A stretch of 64,000 bases of DNA from assembly GCF_014650435.1 (NCBI RefSeq), contig NZ_BMUY01000022.1, positions 1 through 64,000 on the forward strand. The letters run 5' to 3'. The position numbers and the translations under genes were made by a program. Shown in pieces: positions 1 through 8,613 of this stretch (the stretch's first letter is position 1; every line of letters begins with the position of its first letter). Origin of the DNA: Streptomyces tendae (GTDB taxonomy: Bacteria > Actinomycetota > Actinomycetes > Streptomycetales > Streptomycetaceae). Below the pieces are notes generated by a model. The model saw nothing but the letters and a program-made list of their open reading frames with translations. It was not told where the DNA came from and did not search any database.

Positions 1-658
1 CGACGAGCAGGGGCAGCGGCTCGGAGGAGGTGACCAGGTCCCGCAGGGGGTGGCGGGCCAGGACCGCGTCCACCTCGGGCGTCAACGCCGCCGCCAGCCT
101 GGACGCGGCCGGCCGGTCCTCGTCGCGCAGCGCGTCGACGGCGGCCAGCAACACGCGCCGGTCCTCGCGCCCGGGCACCTCGGCGGCGGCCCGTTCGTAC
201 AGCCGGGCGCCCTCCTCCAGTACCAGTTCCGTGTCCATCCCGGCCGGGATCTTGATCCGTGCGTGGTGCCGCCAGGTGGTGACCGGGTCGCTCCACGCCT
301 CCACGGTGTACGACCACATCCCGGTGTCGCCCGCGGTGACGGTGGCGCCCCAGCGGTCGGTGCCCGGGGCCAGTTCCCGCATCGGTGTCCAGGGGCCCGG
401 CCGGCCCCGTGGGTCTCTCAGGACGACGTTGGCGGCCACCGCGTCGTGCCCCTCCCGGAACACGGTGGCGGAGACCTCGAACGACTCGCCGGTGACGGCC
501 TTGGCCGGTCTGCGCCCCCGCTGGACGACCGGCCGGACGTCCAGGACGGGGATGCGCCCGACGACCGTGGTGCTCCGCGCGGGGGACGGGTCGGCAGCCG
601 GGGATGCCGGGGGTGCCGGGGAGGCGGGGGATGCTGACGTGTGGTGCGTGGCGGGCAT
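1..658 (-). CDS. glgE: GlgE alpha-1,4-glucan:maltose-1-phosphate maltosyltransferase, N-terminal part (runs off window)
   Basis: GlgE transfers maltosyl units from maltose-1-phosphate to the non-reducing end of alpha-glucan (a GH13_3 enzyme). Only the first 219 codons are inside the window; the gene continues past base 1. After a Pro/Ala/Ser-rich leader the translation reads GRIPVLDVRPVVQRG and KAVTGESFEVSATVFREGHD, which I recognise as the N-terminal domain of the GlgE family; the catalytic barrel lies outside. The ATG at 656-658 is preceded on the minus strand by AGGAG at 5-nt spacing. It is divergent from glgP across 369 bp, which fits coordinated alpha-glucan turnover. Recognition is from memory of the family. 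Confidence 0.9.
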   Translation of the reverse strand, partial: MPATHHTSASPASPAPPASPAADPSPARSTTVVGRIPVLDVRPVVQRGRRPAKAVTGESFEVSATVFREGHDAVAANVVLRDPRGRPGPWTPMRELAPGTDRWGATVTAGDTGMWSYTVEAWSDPVTTWRHHARIKIPAGMDTELVLEEGARLYERAAAEVPGREDRRVLLAAVDALRDEDRPAASRLAAALTPEVDAVLARHPLRDLVTSSEPLPLLV

Positions 659-1027
659 GACCGCTCCTGTCCGCGTCAACTGGGTGGGCGGATGACTTCT
701 GGGGAGGTGGGTCCTGCGAGGTGCGTGCGGGGCGTACCGCAGGAGCCTTCCCACACTCTTCCGGTGGGCAATCCGGCACTTTGTTAACTACTCGCGCGTA
801 TGTCGACAACGCGACACACACGGCGATCTGACCGTCGCTTTCCCGGATGCCGCTCCCGCAATCAGCGTTCGTCGCGACATGTGCAGCTTTCCGTGCGGGC
901 CGAAGTGCCACAAGAAGGCCGACGGGGAAAGATCCGGCCATATCGACACGCCGTGGGCGTCAGCTCTGTCCGGCGGATCAGGGCGAAGGCCCCAGCAAGG
1001 GACACATCGCGCGGTAACGTCGTCCGG
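659..1027. promoter_or_regulatory. Divergent intergenic region between glgE and glgP
   Basis: A 369-bp gap between two divergent start codons, so it must hold promoters for both. The least GC-rich patch is about 775-800 (TTTGTTAAC region). Translations through 790-1020 are basic and repetitive and look non-coding. I see no clear hairpin, dyad or RNA gene and cannot place a -10/-35 pair with confidence. Confidence 0.5.
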
Positions 1028-3646
1028 GTGAAGGCGATCCGTCGACTGACCGTCCGTCCCGTTCTCCCCGACCCCCTCCGGCCGCTCAGTGATCTGGCCC
1101 GCAATCTGCGTTGGTCCTGGCACCCGGAGACCCGCGACCTCTTCCAGTCCGTCGACCCCGAGTGCTGGACCGCGTCCGGCCGTGACCCGGTACGGCTGCT
1201 CGGCACCGTGCCGCCCGCGCGCCTCGCGGAGCTGGCCGAGGACCGGCGCTTCCTGCGCCGGCTGACCGCGGTGGCCGACGACCTCGACCACTACATGAGC
1301 GGCGACCGCTGGTACCAGGCCCAGTCGGGCCGACTCCCGGCCGCCGTGGCCTACTTCTCGCCCGAGTTCGGCATCACCGCCGCGCTGCCCCAGTACTCCG
1401 GCGGCCTCGGCATCCTGGCCGGCGACCACCTCAAGGCGGCCAGCGACCTGGGGGTGCCGCTCGTCGGTGTGGGCCTGCTCTACCGGCACGGCTACTTCCG
1501 CCAGTCCCTCTCCCGGGACGGCTGGCAGCAGGAGCACTACCCCGTCCTCGACCCCCACGAGCTGCCGCTGGCCCCCCTCAAGGAGACCGACGGCACCCCC
1601 GCGCACGTCGCGCTCGCGCTGCCCGGCGGCCGGGAGTTGCGGGCCCGCGTCTGGCTGGCCCAGGTCGGCCGGGTGCCGCTGCTGCTGCTCGACTCCGACG
1701 TCGAGGAGAACGACCCCGGCGAACGCGGCGTCACCGACCGGCTCTACGGCGGCGGCAGCGAGCACCGGCTCCTCCAGGAGATGCTGCTCGGCATAGGAGG
1801 TGTCCGGGCGGTGCGCACGTACTGCCGGCTCACCGGCCACGCCGCGCCGGAGGTGTTCCACACCAACGAGGGCCACGCCGGCTTCCTCGGTCTGGAACGC
1901 ATCGCCGAACTGTGCGACGAGGGGCTGGAGTTCGGTGCCGCCCTGGAGGCGGTGCGGGCCGGCACCGTCTTCACCACCCACACCCCCGTCCCGGCCGGTA
2001 TCGACCGCTTCGACCGGGAGTTGGTCGGCCGCCACTTCGGACCCGACTCCGAACTCCCGCGCATCGACGTCGAACGCGTCCTCAGGCTGGGCATGGAGAC
2101 CTATCCCGGGGGTGAGACGAACCTGTTCAACATGGCCGTGATGGGCCTGCGTCTGGCCCAGCGCGCCAACGGCGTCTCCCTGCTGCACGGCGGGGTCAGC
2201 CGGGGGATGTTCGCCGGACTGTGGCCCGGCTTCGACGCCGAGGAGGTGCCGATCACCTCCGTCACCAACGGCGTGCACGCCCCGACCTGGGTGGCCCCCG
2301 AGGTGTTCCGGCTCGGGGCCCGGCAGATCGGCGTGCAGCGGGCCGAGGACGCGCTGGCCGTCGGCGGCTCGGACCGCTGGGACTCGGTCGCCGACATCCC
2401 CGACCAGGACATCTGGGAGCTGCGCCGCACCCTGCGCGCCCAACTCGTCGAGGAGGTGCGCGAGCGGCTGCGCGCCTCCTGGCGGCAGCGGGGCGCCGGG
2501 ACGGCCGAGCTGGGCTGGATCGACGACGCCCTGGACCCGGACGTGCTCACCATCGGCTTCGCGCGGCGTGTCCCGTCGTACAAGCGGCTCACGCTGATGC
2601 TGCGCGACCGGGACCGGCTGATGGAGCTGCTGCTGCATCCCGAGCGGCCGATCCAGATCGTCGTCGCGGGCAAGGCGCACCCGGCGGACGAGGGCGGGAA
2701 GCGGCTGGTGCAGGAGCTGGTGCGGTTCGCCGACGACCCCCGGGTGCGGCACCGCATCGTGTTCCTGCCGGACTACGGCATGGCGATGGCGCAGAAGCTC
2801 TACCCCGGCTGCGACATCTGGCTGAACAACCCGCTGCGGCCGCTGGAGGCGTGCGGCACCTCCGGGATGAAGGCGGCGCTCAACGGCTGTCTCAACCTGT
2901 CGGTCCTCGACGGCTGGTGGGACGAGTGGTACCAGCCGGACTTCGGCTGGGCGATCCCCACCGCCGACGGCGCGGGCACCGACCCGGACCGGCGCGACGC
3001 CATAGAGGCCAACGCGCTCTACGACCTGCTGGAGCAGCGGATCACCCCGCGCTTCTACGAGCGGGGCGCGAGCGGGCTGCCCGACCGGTGGCTGGAGATG
3101 GTGCGCAGGACCCTCAGCCTGCTCGGCCCGAAGGTGCTGGCCGGCCGCATGGTCCGCGAGTACGTCGAGCGGCTGTACGCCCCGGCCGCCGAGGCGCACC
3201 GCGCGATGGACCCGGACTCCGCGCGCGGGCTCGCCGAGTGGAAGGCGCGGGTGCGGGCGGCCTGGCCGGGCGTGAGCGTCGACCACGTGGAGACGTCGGC
3301 CGCCACCGCCGCCGCCGAACTCGGCGCCACGCTCGCGCTGCGGGTGCGGGTGCGGCTCGGCGACCTCGCACCGGAGGACGTGGAGGTGCAGGCGGTCTCC
3401 GGCCGGGTGGACTCCGAGGACCGGATCACCGACGCGGCGAAGGTGCCGCTGAAACCGGTGGGCGGCCCCGACCTGGAGGGCCGCTGGGTCTACGAGGGCC
3501 CGCTCGCCCTGGACCGCACGGGTCCCTTCGGCTACACGGTCCGGGTCCTGCCCGCGCACCGGCTGCTGGCGTCCGGTGTGGAGACCGGTCTGGTCGCCGT
3601 GCCCTCGGGCGATCTGGTGGAGGCGGCGGGCCTGCTGATGCGGTGA
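1028..3646 (+). CDS. glgP: Alpha-glucan (glycogen) phosphorylase
   Basis: 872-residue cytosolic GT35 phosphorylase that releases glucose-1-phosphate from alpha-1,4-glucans. It is the long actinobacterial type: an N-terminal DUF3417-like segment (NLRWSWHPETRDLF, residues about 20-35), then YFSPEFGI, GGLGILAGDHLKAASDLG and FHTNEGHAGF. The pyridoxal-phosphate lysine sits in GTSGMKAALNG, at about residue 615. The GTG at 1028 was chosen because homologues begin with the VKAIRRxTVRPV block; the in-frame extension upstream is basic and not family-like. It is divergent from glgE and ends just before a perfect hairpin shared with the convergent DUF1990 gene. Confidence 0.95.
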   Translation: MKAIRRLTVRPVLPDPLRPLSDLARNLRWSWHPETRDLFQSVDPECWTASGRDPVRLLGTVPPARLAELAEDRRFLRRLTAVADDLDHYMSGDRWYQAQSGRLPAAVAYFSPEFGITAALPQYSGGLGILAGDHLKAASDLGVPLVGVGLLYRHGYFRQSLSRDGWQQEHYPVLDPHELPLAPLKETDGTPAHVALALPGGRELRARVWLAQVGRVPLLLLDSDVEENDPGERGVTDRLYGGGSEHRLLQEMLLGIGGVRAVRTYCRLTGHAAPEVFHTNEGHAGFLGLERIAELCDEGLEFGAALEAVRAGTVFTTHTPVPAGIDRFDRELVGRHFGPDSELPRIDVERVLRLGMETYPGGETNLFNMAVMGLRLAQRANGVSLLHGGVSRGMFAGLWPGFDAEEVPITSVTNGVHAPTWVAPEVFRLGARQIGVQRAEDALAVGGSDRWDSVADIPDQDIWELRRTLRAQLVEEVRERLRASWRQRGAGTAELGWIDDALDPDVLTIGFARRVPSYKRLTLMLRDRDRLMELLLHPERPIQIVVAGKAHPADEGGKRLVQELVRFADDPRVRHRIVFLPDYGMAMAQKLYPGCDIWLNNPLRPLEACGTSGMKAALNGCLNLSVLDGWWDEWYQPDFGWAIPTADGAGTDPDRRDAIEANALYDLLEQRITPRFYERGASGLPDRWLEMVRRTLSLLGPKVLAGRMVREYVERLYAPAAEAHRAMDPDSARGLAEWKARVRAAWPGVSVDHVETSAATAAAELGATLALRVRVRLGDLAPEDVEVQAVSGRVDSEDRITDAAKVPLKPVGGPDLEGRWVYEGPLALDRTGPFGYTVRVLPAHRLLASGVETGLVAVPSGDLVEAAGLLMR

Positions 3647-3675
3647 CCCCCGGAGCAGCCGGGCGGCGGGGCGGT

Positions 3676-3708
3676 GGCGACGAGGAGGGCTCAGTCCTCC
3701 TCGTCGCC
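3676..3708. terminator. Perfect 13-bp hairpin between convergent glgP and DUF1990 gene
   Basis: Left arm 3676-3688 (GGCGACGAGGAGG), 7-nt loop, right arm 3696-3708, all 13 pairs matched. It starts 30 bp after the glgP stop and overlaps the last codons and stop of the minus-strand gene, so it can act in both directions. There is no U-tract, as is usual for Streptomyces terminators. Confidence 0.7.
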
Positions 3709-4200
3709 GCCGCTCAGCCGCCGCAGTACGGTGCCGCACCGGCGGGCGTAGGCGTGCTGGAAGGCACGGGCCGCCGGTCCGCCGGCCTTGGCGTACCACT
3801 TGGCGGGGCGGCTGAAGGCGGACACCGTCAGCCACACGGTGCCGTCGCCCGTGCGGTCCACCACGAACGCCTCCTCGCCGGACTCCGGGTGGCCGGGCAG
3901 CGTGCCGTAGGCCCAGCCGGCCCGGCGCGGCTCCTCCAGGGTCCACACCACCCGGCAGGGCGCCTTGATCATGCCGGCGAGGGTGACGGTGACGTCCACG
4001 CCGGGCGCGGCACGCTCCGCGCTCGCGTCGATGCCGACGCCCAGCTCCCGGTGCATCTCCCAGGTGAGCACGGCCTCGACCGCCCGCCGGAACACCGGCT
4101 CGCCCTCCCCGAGGCGGGTGCGTACGTGCATGGGGCGGAAGCCGGGCGGGCAGTGGCCCTGCTCGCGGGTAGCGCCGACGTCGTCGTACGTGAAGGACAT
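3691..4200 (-). CDS. DUF1990 family protein
   Basis: 169-residue protein starting MSFTYDDVGATRE, with PPGFRPMHVRTRLGEGEPVFRRA, then RVVWTLEEPRRAGWAYGTLPGHPESGEEAF and SRPAKWYAKAGGP. These are the conserved blocks of the DUF1990 family, a single-domain actinobacterial and plant family of unknown biochemical role with a START-like flavour. No signal peptide or membrane segment is visible. The ATG at 4198-4200 fits the family N-terminus, although no strong Shine-Dalgarno precedes it. It is convergent with glgP and follows the M4 protease gene on the same strand. Confidence 0.85.
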   Translation of the reverse strand: MSFTYDDVGATREQGHCPPGFRPMHVRTRLGEGEPVFRRAVEAVLTWEMHRELGVGIDASAERAAPGVDVTVTLAGMIKAPCRVVWTLEEPRRAGWAYGTLPGHPESGEEAFVVDRTGDGTVWLTVSAFSRPAKWYAKAGGPAARAFQHAYARRCGTVLRRLSGGDEED

Positions 4201-4280
4201 GGGTCCCAAGGGTAGGGCGGCACCCGGGAACCGCTGGTTCCGGGTGCCGCCCCGCCGTGTTGTGCCGGCCTCGCCCGCGG

Positions 4281-5930
4281 TCAGCTCACGTTGATCGCGG
4301 TCCAGGCCGCGCCCACCGTCTTGTACTCGGTGCTGTCGGCGCCGTACAGGTCCGACGCCGCGCTCAGGGTCGCCGCGCGGGCGTCGGCGTAGTCGGTCGT
4401 CGAGGTCATGTACTCGGTCAGCGCCTTGTACCAGATCTGCAGGGCCTTGGCGCGGCCGATGCCCGTGACGGTGGAGCCGTCGTGGGTCGGGGAGTCGTAG
4501 TCCACCCCGTCGACCGTCCGCGCCCCGCTGCCCTCCGACAGCAGGAAGAAGAAGTGGTTGGCGGGACCGGACGAGTAGTGCACGTCGACACCGCCGAGAC
4601 CGGAGTCCCAGTAGTCCTTGGAGGCGCCGTCCTTGCTGGGCTCGTCCATGTAGCGCAGCGGGGTGCCGTCCCCGTTGATGTCGATCTCCTCGCCGATGAG
4701 GTAGTCGCCCTTGTCGGCGGAGTTGTTCGCGAAGTACTCCACGCCGGTGCCGAAGATGTCGCTGGTCGCCTCGTTGAGGCCGCCGGACTCGCCGCTGTAC
4801 TCGAGGCCCGCGGTGTTGGAGGTGACGCCGTGGCTCATCTCGTGCCCGGCCACGTCCAGCGAGGTCAGCGGGTTGGTGTTGCCCGTGCCGTCGCCGTACG
4901 TCATGCAGAAGCAGCCGTCCGACCAGAAGGCGTTGACGTAGTTGCTGCCGTAGTGGACGCGGGAGTAGGCCGCCTTGCCGTCGTTCTTGATGCCGCTGCG
5001 CCCGAAGCTCTCCTTGTAGAAGTCCCAGGTGACCTGGGCGCCGTAGGCGGCGTCTACGGCGGCGGTCTGGTCCTGCGGGTCGCTGGAGGCGGCGCCGGTG
5101 CCCCAGGTGTCGTCGGCGTCGGTGAACAGCGTGCCGGTGCCGGAGGTCTTGCGGGCCAGGTTGTACGTCTTGTGGCCGCCGCGCCCGGTGTCGTACAGCT
5201 GGTACGACGAGCCCGACTTGGTGGTGCCCAGTTCGACCGTGCCCGAGTAGAGGCTCTTGCCGGAGCCGTTCTCGATGCCCTGGTACTCGTACAGCTTGGC
5301 GCCCGTGGCGGCGTCGGTGATGACGTGCAGTTCGTTCGGGGTGCCGTCGTCCTGGAGGCCGCCGACCACGGTCTCGTAGGCGAGGACGGGCTTGCCCTCG
5401 GCGGCCCAGATCACCTTCCGGGGCGCGGAGTCGGCCGCGGTCCTCGACGACCCGGCGTCCTTCGCGACGGACAGCGCCTGCTGCTCGGCCTTGGCCGCCT
5501 TGACCTTCGGGGTGACGGTGGCCACCTTGATGGCGGCCTTGGTCGCCTTGGTGACGCCTCTGGTGGCGCCGGACGCCGAGCGGTGCACGACGAGGTCGCC
5601 GCCGAGGACGGGCAGGCCGTCGTAGGTGCGCTCGTAGCGGGTGTGCACGGAGCCGTCGCGGTCCTTGACCACGTCCTTGACGACCAGTTTCTCCTTGGCC
5701 CCGAGGCCCATCTGCCGGGCGGCGCCGGCCGCGTCGGCCTGCTGCTCCTGTATGAGCGCGCTGCGGGCGGAGGCCGAGAGCAGGACGGGGGCGCCGGGCA
5801 GTGCCGACGGCGCGGTGCTGTCCGCGGCGGCGTTGCCCGCGGTCAGGCCGGTGGTGAGCATCGCTCCGGCGGCGACCGCGGTGGCGAGGGCCAGGGTGGT
5901 GCGCTTGTGGCGCGCGAAGAGGGAAGACAC
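4281..5930 (-). CDS. Secreted neutral zinc metalloprotease (M4, thermolysin-like)
   Basis: 549-residue precursor. Residues 1-36 form a Sec signal peptide (basic RHKRTT, hydrophobic core, AAADS). A propeptide of FTP/PepSY type follows (KLVVKDVVKDRDGSVHTRYE), then the catalytic domain. The zinc motif HEMSH covers H363, E364 and H367, and the third ligand lies in GGLNEATSDIFG. The C-terminal half contains DVHYSSGPANHFFFLLSEG, carrying the M4 histidine. The GTG start at 5928-5930 has AAGGAG five bases upstream. It lacks the C-terminal P-domain of its paralogue at 6254-8311, with which it shares long identical blocks, so the pair is probably a tandem duplication. Expected role: extracellular protein degradation. 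Confidence 0.95.
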   Translation of the reverse strand: MSSLFARHKRTTLALATAVAAGAMLTTGLTAGNAAADSTAPSALPGAPVLLSASARSALIQEQQADAAGAARQMGLGAKEKLVVKDVVKDRDGSVHTRYERTYDGLPVLGGDLVVHRSASGATRGVTKATKAAIKVATVTPKVKAAKAEQQALSVAKDAGSSRTAADSAPRKVIWAAEGKPVLAYETVVGGLQDDGTPNELHVITDAATGAKLYEYQGIENGSGKSLYSGTVELGTTKSGSSYQLYDTGRGGHKTYNLARKTSGTGTLFTDADDTWGTGAASSDPQDQTAAVDAAYGAQVTWDFYKESFGRSGIKNDGKAAYSRVHYGSNYVNAFWSDGCFCMTYGDGTGNTNPLTSLDVAGHEMSHGVTSNTAGLEYSGESGGLNEATSDIFGTGVEYFANNSADKGDYLIGEEIDINGDGTPLRYMDEPSKDGASKDYWDSGLGGVDVHYSSGPANHFFFLLSEGSGARTVDGVDYDSPTHDGSTVTGIGRAKALQIWYKALTEYMTSTTDYADARAATLSAASDLYGADSTEYKTVGAAWTAINVS

Positions 5931-6090
5931 ACAAGCTCCTTCGGTGGGGGGTACCGGACGGCGTGGGGTGTCCGGCCGGTTACTGCGAAGTGGTGCTGTG
6001 GGTGACGGAAGACTGACACCGAAGGCGCGTACATGTCAGGAGGGCGCGATGATGTTGGCCGAAAATCGCCGCCTGCGTGTCTGTTGCGGG

Positions 6091-6118
6091 AATGTGAAGG
6101 CCGTGTGACCTCGGTCAA
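6091..6118 (-). promoter_or_regulatory. Candidate promoter of the first M4 protease
   Basis: On the minus strand TTGACC (6113-6118) is followed after 16 bp by CACATT (6091-6096). It lies about 160 bp upstream of the GTG start. The -35 is good and the -10 weak, so this is a suggestion only. Confidence 0.35.
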
Positions 6119-6178
6119 GTCGCAACCAGGCAGACGTAAGTGCTTGGCAAAAACCGGCAGTCGGCGGGGACATGGAGA

Positions 6179-6219
6179 GGGCGCCGCCCCGGAGGATTCG
6201 AACCTCCGGAACGGCGCCC
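6179..6219 (-). terminator. 17-bp hairpin terminator with a tRNA T-loop-like sequence
   Basis: Arms 6179-6195 and 6203-6219 pair over 17 bp (two G-U pairs on the transcript) around a 7-nt loop. It lies 35 bp after the stop of the second M4 protease on the minus strand. The loop and flanks read GGTTCGAATCC, the T-arm consensus of tRNA, but no complementary 5' acceptor, D-arm or anticodon arm is present, so I call it a terminator. Confidence 0.75.
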
Positions 6220-6253
6220 TGTCTTGGGGTGGCGCACCCGCGGGCCGGCCGGC

Positions 6254-8311
6254 CTACGGGAAGGTGAGCCGCCAGGCGTCGATGTAGCCGGTGTCCGCCG
6301 GGCCCTGGTCCTGGACGCGCAGCTTCCAGGTGCCGTTGGCCGATTCGGAGGAGGCGTTGACGGTGTAGGTCTCGTGCACGTCCTCCGCCGGGTCGTAGCC
6401 GCTGTTCTTCAGGCGGTACGTCGACCCGTCGGGCGCGACCAGGTCGATCTGGAGGTCACCGCGCCAGCTGTGCACGATGTCCACGCCCACCTGGAGGTTG
6501 CTCGGCGCGTTGCCGGTGCGTCCGGAGACCGTGAGGGACGAGGTGACCGCGGAGCCGTAGTCGGGGATGTTCACGTTCGTGCTGCTCTCGAACGTGGTGC
6601 CGTCCCCGGGGTCGCCGCCACCGGGCCGGGCGCCGACGTTGATGCCCGCCCACGCGTTCGCCACCGCGGTGTACTCGGCGCTGTCGGTGCCGTACAGCTC
6701 ACCGGCGGCCGCGAGGGTGCCGGTGCGGGCGCCCGCGTAGTTGGTGGTCGAGGTGAACTTGGTGGTCAGCGCGCGGAACCAGATCTTCTCCGCCTTGGCG
6801 CGGCCGATGCCGGTGACCGGGAGGCCGTCCGAGGTGGGCGAGTTGTAGGTGACACCGTTGATGGTCTTGGTGCCGCTGCCCTCGCTCAGCAGGTAGAAGA
6901 AGTGGTTGGCCGGACCCGACGAGTAGTGGACGTCCACCCCGCCGATCCCCGAGTACCAGTAGTCCTTGGACGCGCCGTCCTTGCTCGGCTTGTCCATGTA
7001 GCGCAGCGGGGTGCCGTCGCCGTTGATGTCGATCTCCTCGCCGATGAGGTAGTCACCGACGTCGGAGGAGTTGTTGGCGTAGAACTCGACCGCGGTCGCG
7101 AAGATGTCGGACGTGGCCTCGTTCAGACCGCCGGACTCGCCGCTGTAGTTGAGCCCCGCGGTGACGGAGGTGACGCCGTGGCTCATCTCGTGCGCGGCCA
7201 CGTCGATGGACGTGAGCGGGTTGGCGTTGCCCGAGCCGTCGCCGTACGTCATGCAGAAGCAGCTGTCCTGCCAGAAGGCGTTGACGTAGTTGTTGCCGTA
7301 GTGGACCCGGGAGTAGGCGCCCACGCCGTCGCCGCGGATGCCGGAGCGGCCGTGCACGTTCTTGTAGTAGTCCCAGGTCAGCGCGGCGCCGTAGTGGGCG
7401 TCGGCGGCGGCGGTCTCCGCGTTGGAGGCGCTGCCGTTGCCCCACACGTCGTCGGAGCCGGAGAAGAGCGTCCCGGTGCCGGAGGTGCCGCGGTTGAGGT
7501 TGTACGTCTTGTGGTTGCCGCGGGCCGTGTCGGTCAGCGTGTACGACGACCCCGACTGCGCGGTGCCCAGTGTGACCGTGCCGCTGTAGAGGGTGTTGCC
7601 GGTGCCGTTCTCGACGGCCTGGTACTCGTACAGCTTGGCGCCGGTGGCGGCGTCGGTGACGACGTGCAGCTCGTTCGGGGTGCCGTCCTCCTGGAGGCCG
7701 CCCACGACCGTCTCGTACGCCAGGACGGGGGTGCCGTTCCCCGCCCAGATCACCTTGCGCGGGGCGCGGTCGGCGTCCGGCTGCTCGGCACCGGCGGCCT
7801 TCGCGGCCGACACCGCCTGCGACTCGGCCTTCGCGGCGGAGATCTTCGGCGTGACGGTCGCGGGCTTGATCGCCTTCGCGGTGGCCTTCACGACCTGCTC
7901 CGTCTTCCCCGCCTCACTGGCCACCACGAGGTCGCCGCCGAGGACGGGCAGGCCGTCGTAGGTGCGCTCGTAGCGGGTGTGCAGGGTGCCGTCGCGGTCC
8001 TTGAGCACGTCCCGGACGACCAGCTTCTCCTTGGCGCCCAGACCCAGCTCGTCGGCCGTCTTCGCCTTGGCGGCGTCGGCGTCGCGGATCAGCTCGGCGC
8101 GCTGGGACGGGCTGAGCTTGACCAGCTCGTTGCCCTTGGCGGGCGACGGGTCGGGGGCCGCGGTGGCGGTGCCGGACTGGACCGCCGTGGCGATCAGCGC
8201 GGCGACACCGGCCAGCGCGACGGCCGCGGCACGCCGGTGCGTGGCACGGCGGGAAGAGGCGGGGGAGATGGTGTGGGAGGTGCGTCTGTGGGGAGTACTG
8301 CTGCTCAACAC
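6254..8311 (-). CDS. Secreted M4 zinc metalloprotease with C-terminal P-domain
   Basis: 685-residue paralogue of the neighbouring protease. The N-terminal about 50 residues are a long signal peptide (RRATHRRAAAVALAG, ending near TATAAPD). A propeptide follows, then the catalytic domain with HEMSH (H374, E375, H378) and GGLNEATSDIFA. After a Gly/Pro linker (RPGGGDPGDG) residues about 573-685 form a proprotein-convertase P-domain (FESSTNVNIPDYGS, IVHSWRGDLQIDLVAPDG, NGTWKLRVQDQG), a beta-sandwich often found on secreted actinobacterial peptidases. The GTG start at 8309-8311 has AAGGAG three bases upstream. It is probably transcribed alone, with a hairpin after its stop. Confidence 0.95.
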   Translation of the reverse strand: MLSSSTPHRRTSHTISPASSRRATHRRAAAVALAGVAALIATAVQSGTATAAPDPSPAKGNELVKLSPSQRAELIRDADAAKAKTADELGLGAKEKLVVRDVLKDRDGTLHTRYERTYDGLPVLGGDLVVASEAGKTEQVVKATAKAIKPATVTPKISAAKAESQAVSAAKAAGAEQPDADRAPRKVIWAGNGTPVLAYETVVGGLQEDGTPNELHVVTDAATGAKLYEYQAVENGTGNTLYSGTVTLGTAQSGSSYTLTDTARGNHKTYNLNRGTSGTGTLFSGSDDVWGNGSASNAETAAADAHYGAALTWDYYKNVHGRSGIRGDGVGAYSRVHYGNNYVNAFWQDSCFCMTYGDGSGNANPLTSIDVAAHEMSHGVTSVTAGLNYSGESGGLNEATSDIFATAVEFYANNSSDVGDYLIGEEIDINGDGTPLRYMDKPSKDGASKDYWYSGIGGVDVHYSSGPANHFFYLLSEGSGTKTINGVTYNSPTSDGLPVTGIGRAKAEKIWFRALTTKFTSTTNYAGARTGTLAAAGELYGTDSAEYTAVANAWAGINVGARPGGGDPGDGTTFESSTNVNIPDYGSAVTSSLTVSGRTGNAPSNLQVGVDIVHSWRGDLQIDLVAPDGSTYRLKNSGYDPAEDVHETYTVNASSESANGTWKLRVQDQGPADTGYIDAWRLTFP

Positions 8312-8602
8312 TGACTCCTTCTGCGCGGCCGCGGATCACGCGGCCAGGGGAGACCGGCCGGCGGGTGGCCGACCGGGCGGAACTGTGCGGTACGCAGAAA
8401 CCTGGTGCTAGGAGCTGGCCGCGGCACAGCGCTCGTGGGGAAGCTGTGGGGGCACTGTGAAGGGGCCGACGGAAGAGTGGCAGGAGAAAGCACTACTTGT
8501 CAGGAGCGCGTCAGTAAGTTGGCTGGAAATGGTTCGTTGACCGGGCGTTCACGTTCGATAAACGGAATCGTTGCTGTCGCGGCCCGGTTACTGTCCGGTC
8601 AG
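8312..8602. promoter_or_regulatory. Intergenic region upstream of the second M4 protease
   Basis: 291 bp between the protease GTG and the stop of the ABC exporter operon. It contains AAGGAG next to the start and TTGTCAGGAGCGCG at about 8497-8510, which resembles ATGTCAGGAGGGCGCG upstream of the first protease (6033-6048). Read on the minus strand both give CTCCTGACA, which could serve as a -35. No gene seen. Confidence 0.4.
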
Positions 8603-8613
8603 TCAGTAACCGG
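8584..8613 (-). terminator. 10-bp hairpin at the end of the ABC exporter operon
   Basis: CCGGTTACTG (8584-8593) and CAGTAACCGG (8604-8613) are perfectly complementary around a 10-nt loop. The hairpin overlaps the stop codon (8603-8605) of the last gene of the operon. Confidence 0.5.

Larger units (their letters stand above)
5931..6253. other. 323-bp intergenic region between the two M4 protease genes
   Basis: It holds the promoter region of the 4281-5930 gene (candidate at 6091-6118), an element near 6031-6048 that resembles one upstream of the second protease, and the terminator hairpin 6179-6219 of the second protease. No gene is evident. Confidence 0.6.

Noticed and set aside
788..3946. 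Very long open frame antisense to glgP
   Set aside because: Low-information Arg/Pro/Val-rich translation, typical of the opposite strand of high-GC genes; the glgP frame has all family motifs.
4201..5934. Extension of the DUF1990 protein to 747 residues
   Set aside because: The extra part is the antisense-frame shadow of the M4 protease on the same strand; the DUF1990 domain starts at MSFTYDD.
6181..6260. Possible tRNA on the minus strand, because of GGTTCGAATCC
   Set aside because: No 5' acceptor strand complementary to the 3' part, and no D-arm or anticodon arm, within 90 nt. The sequence folds better as one long hairpin after a stop codon.
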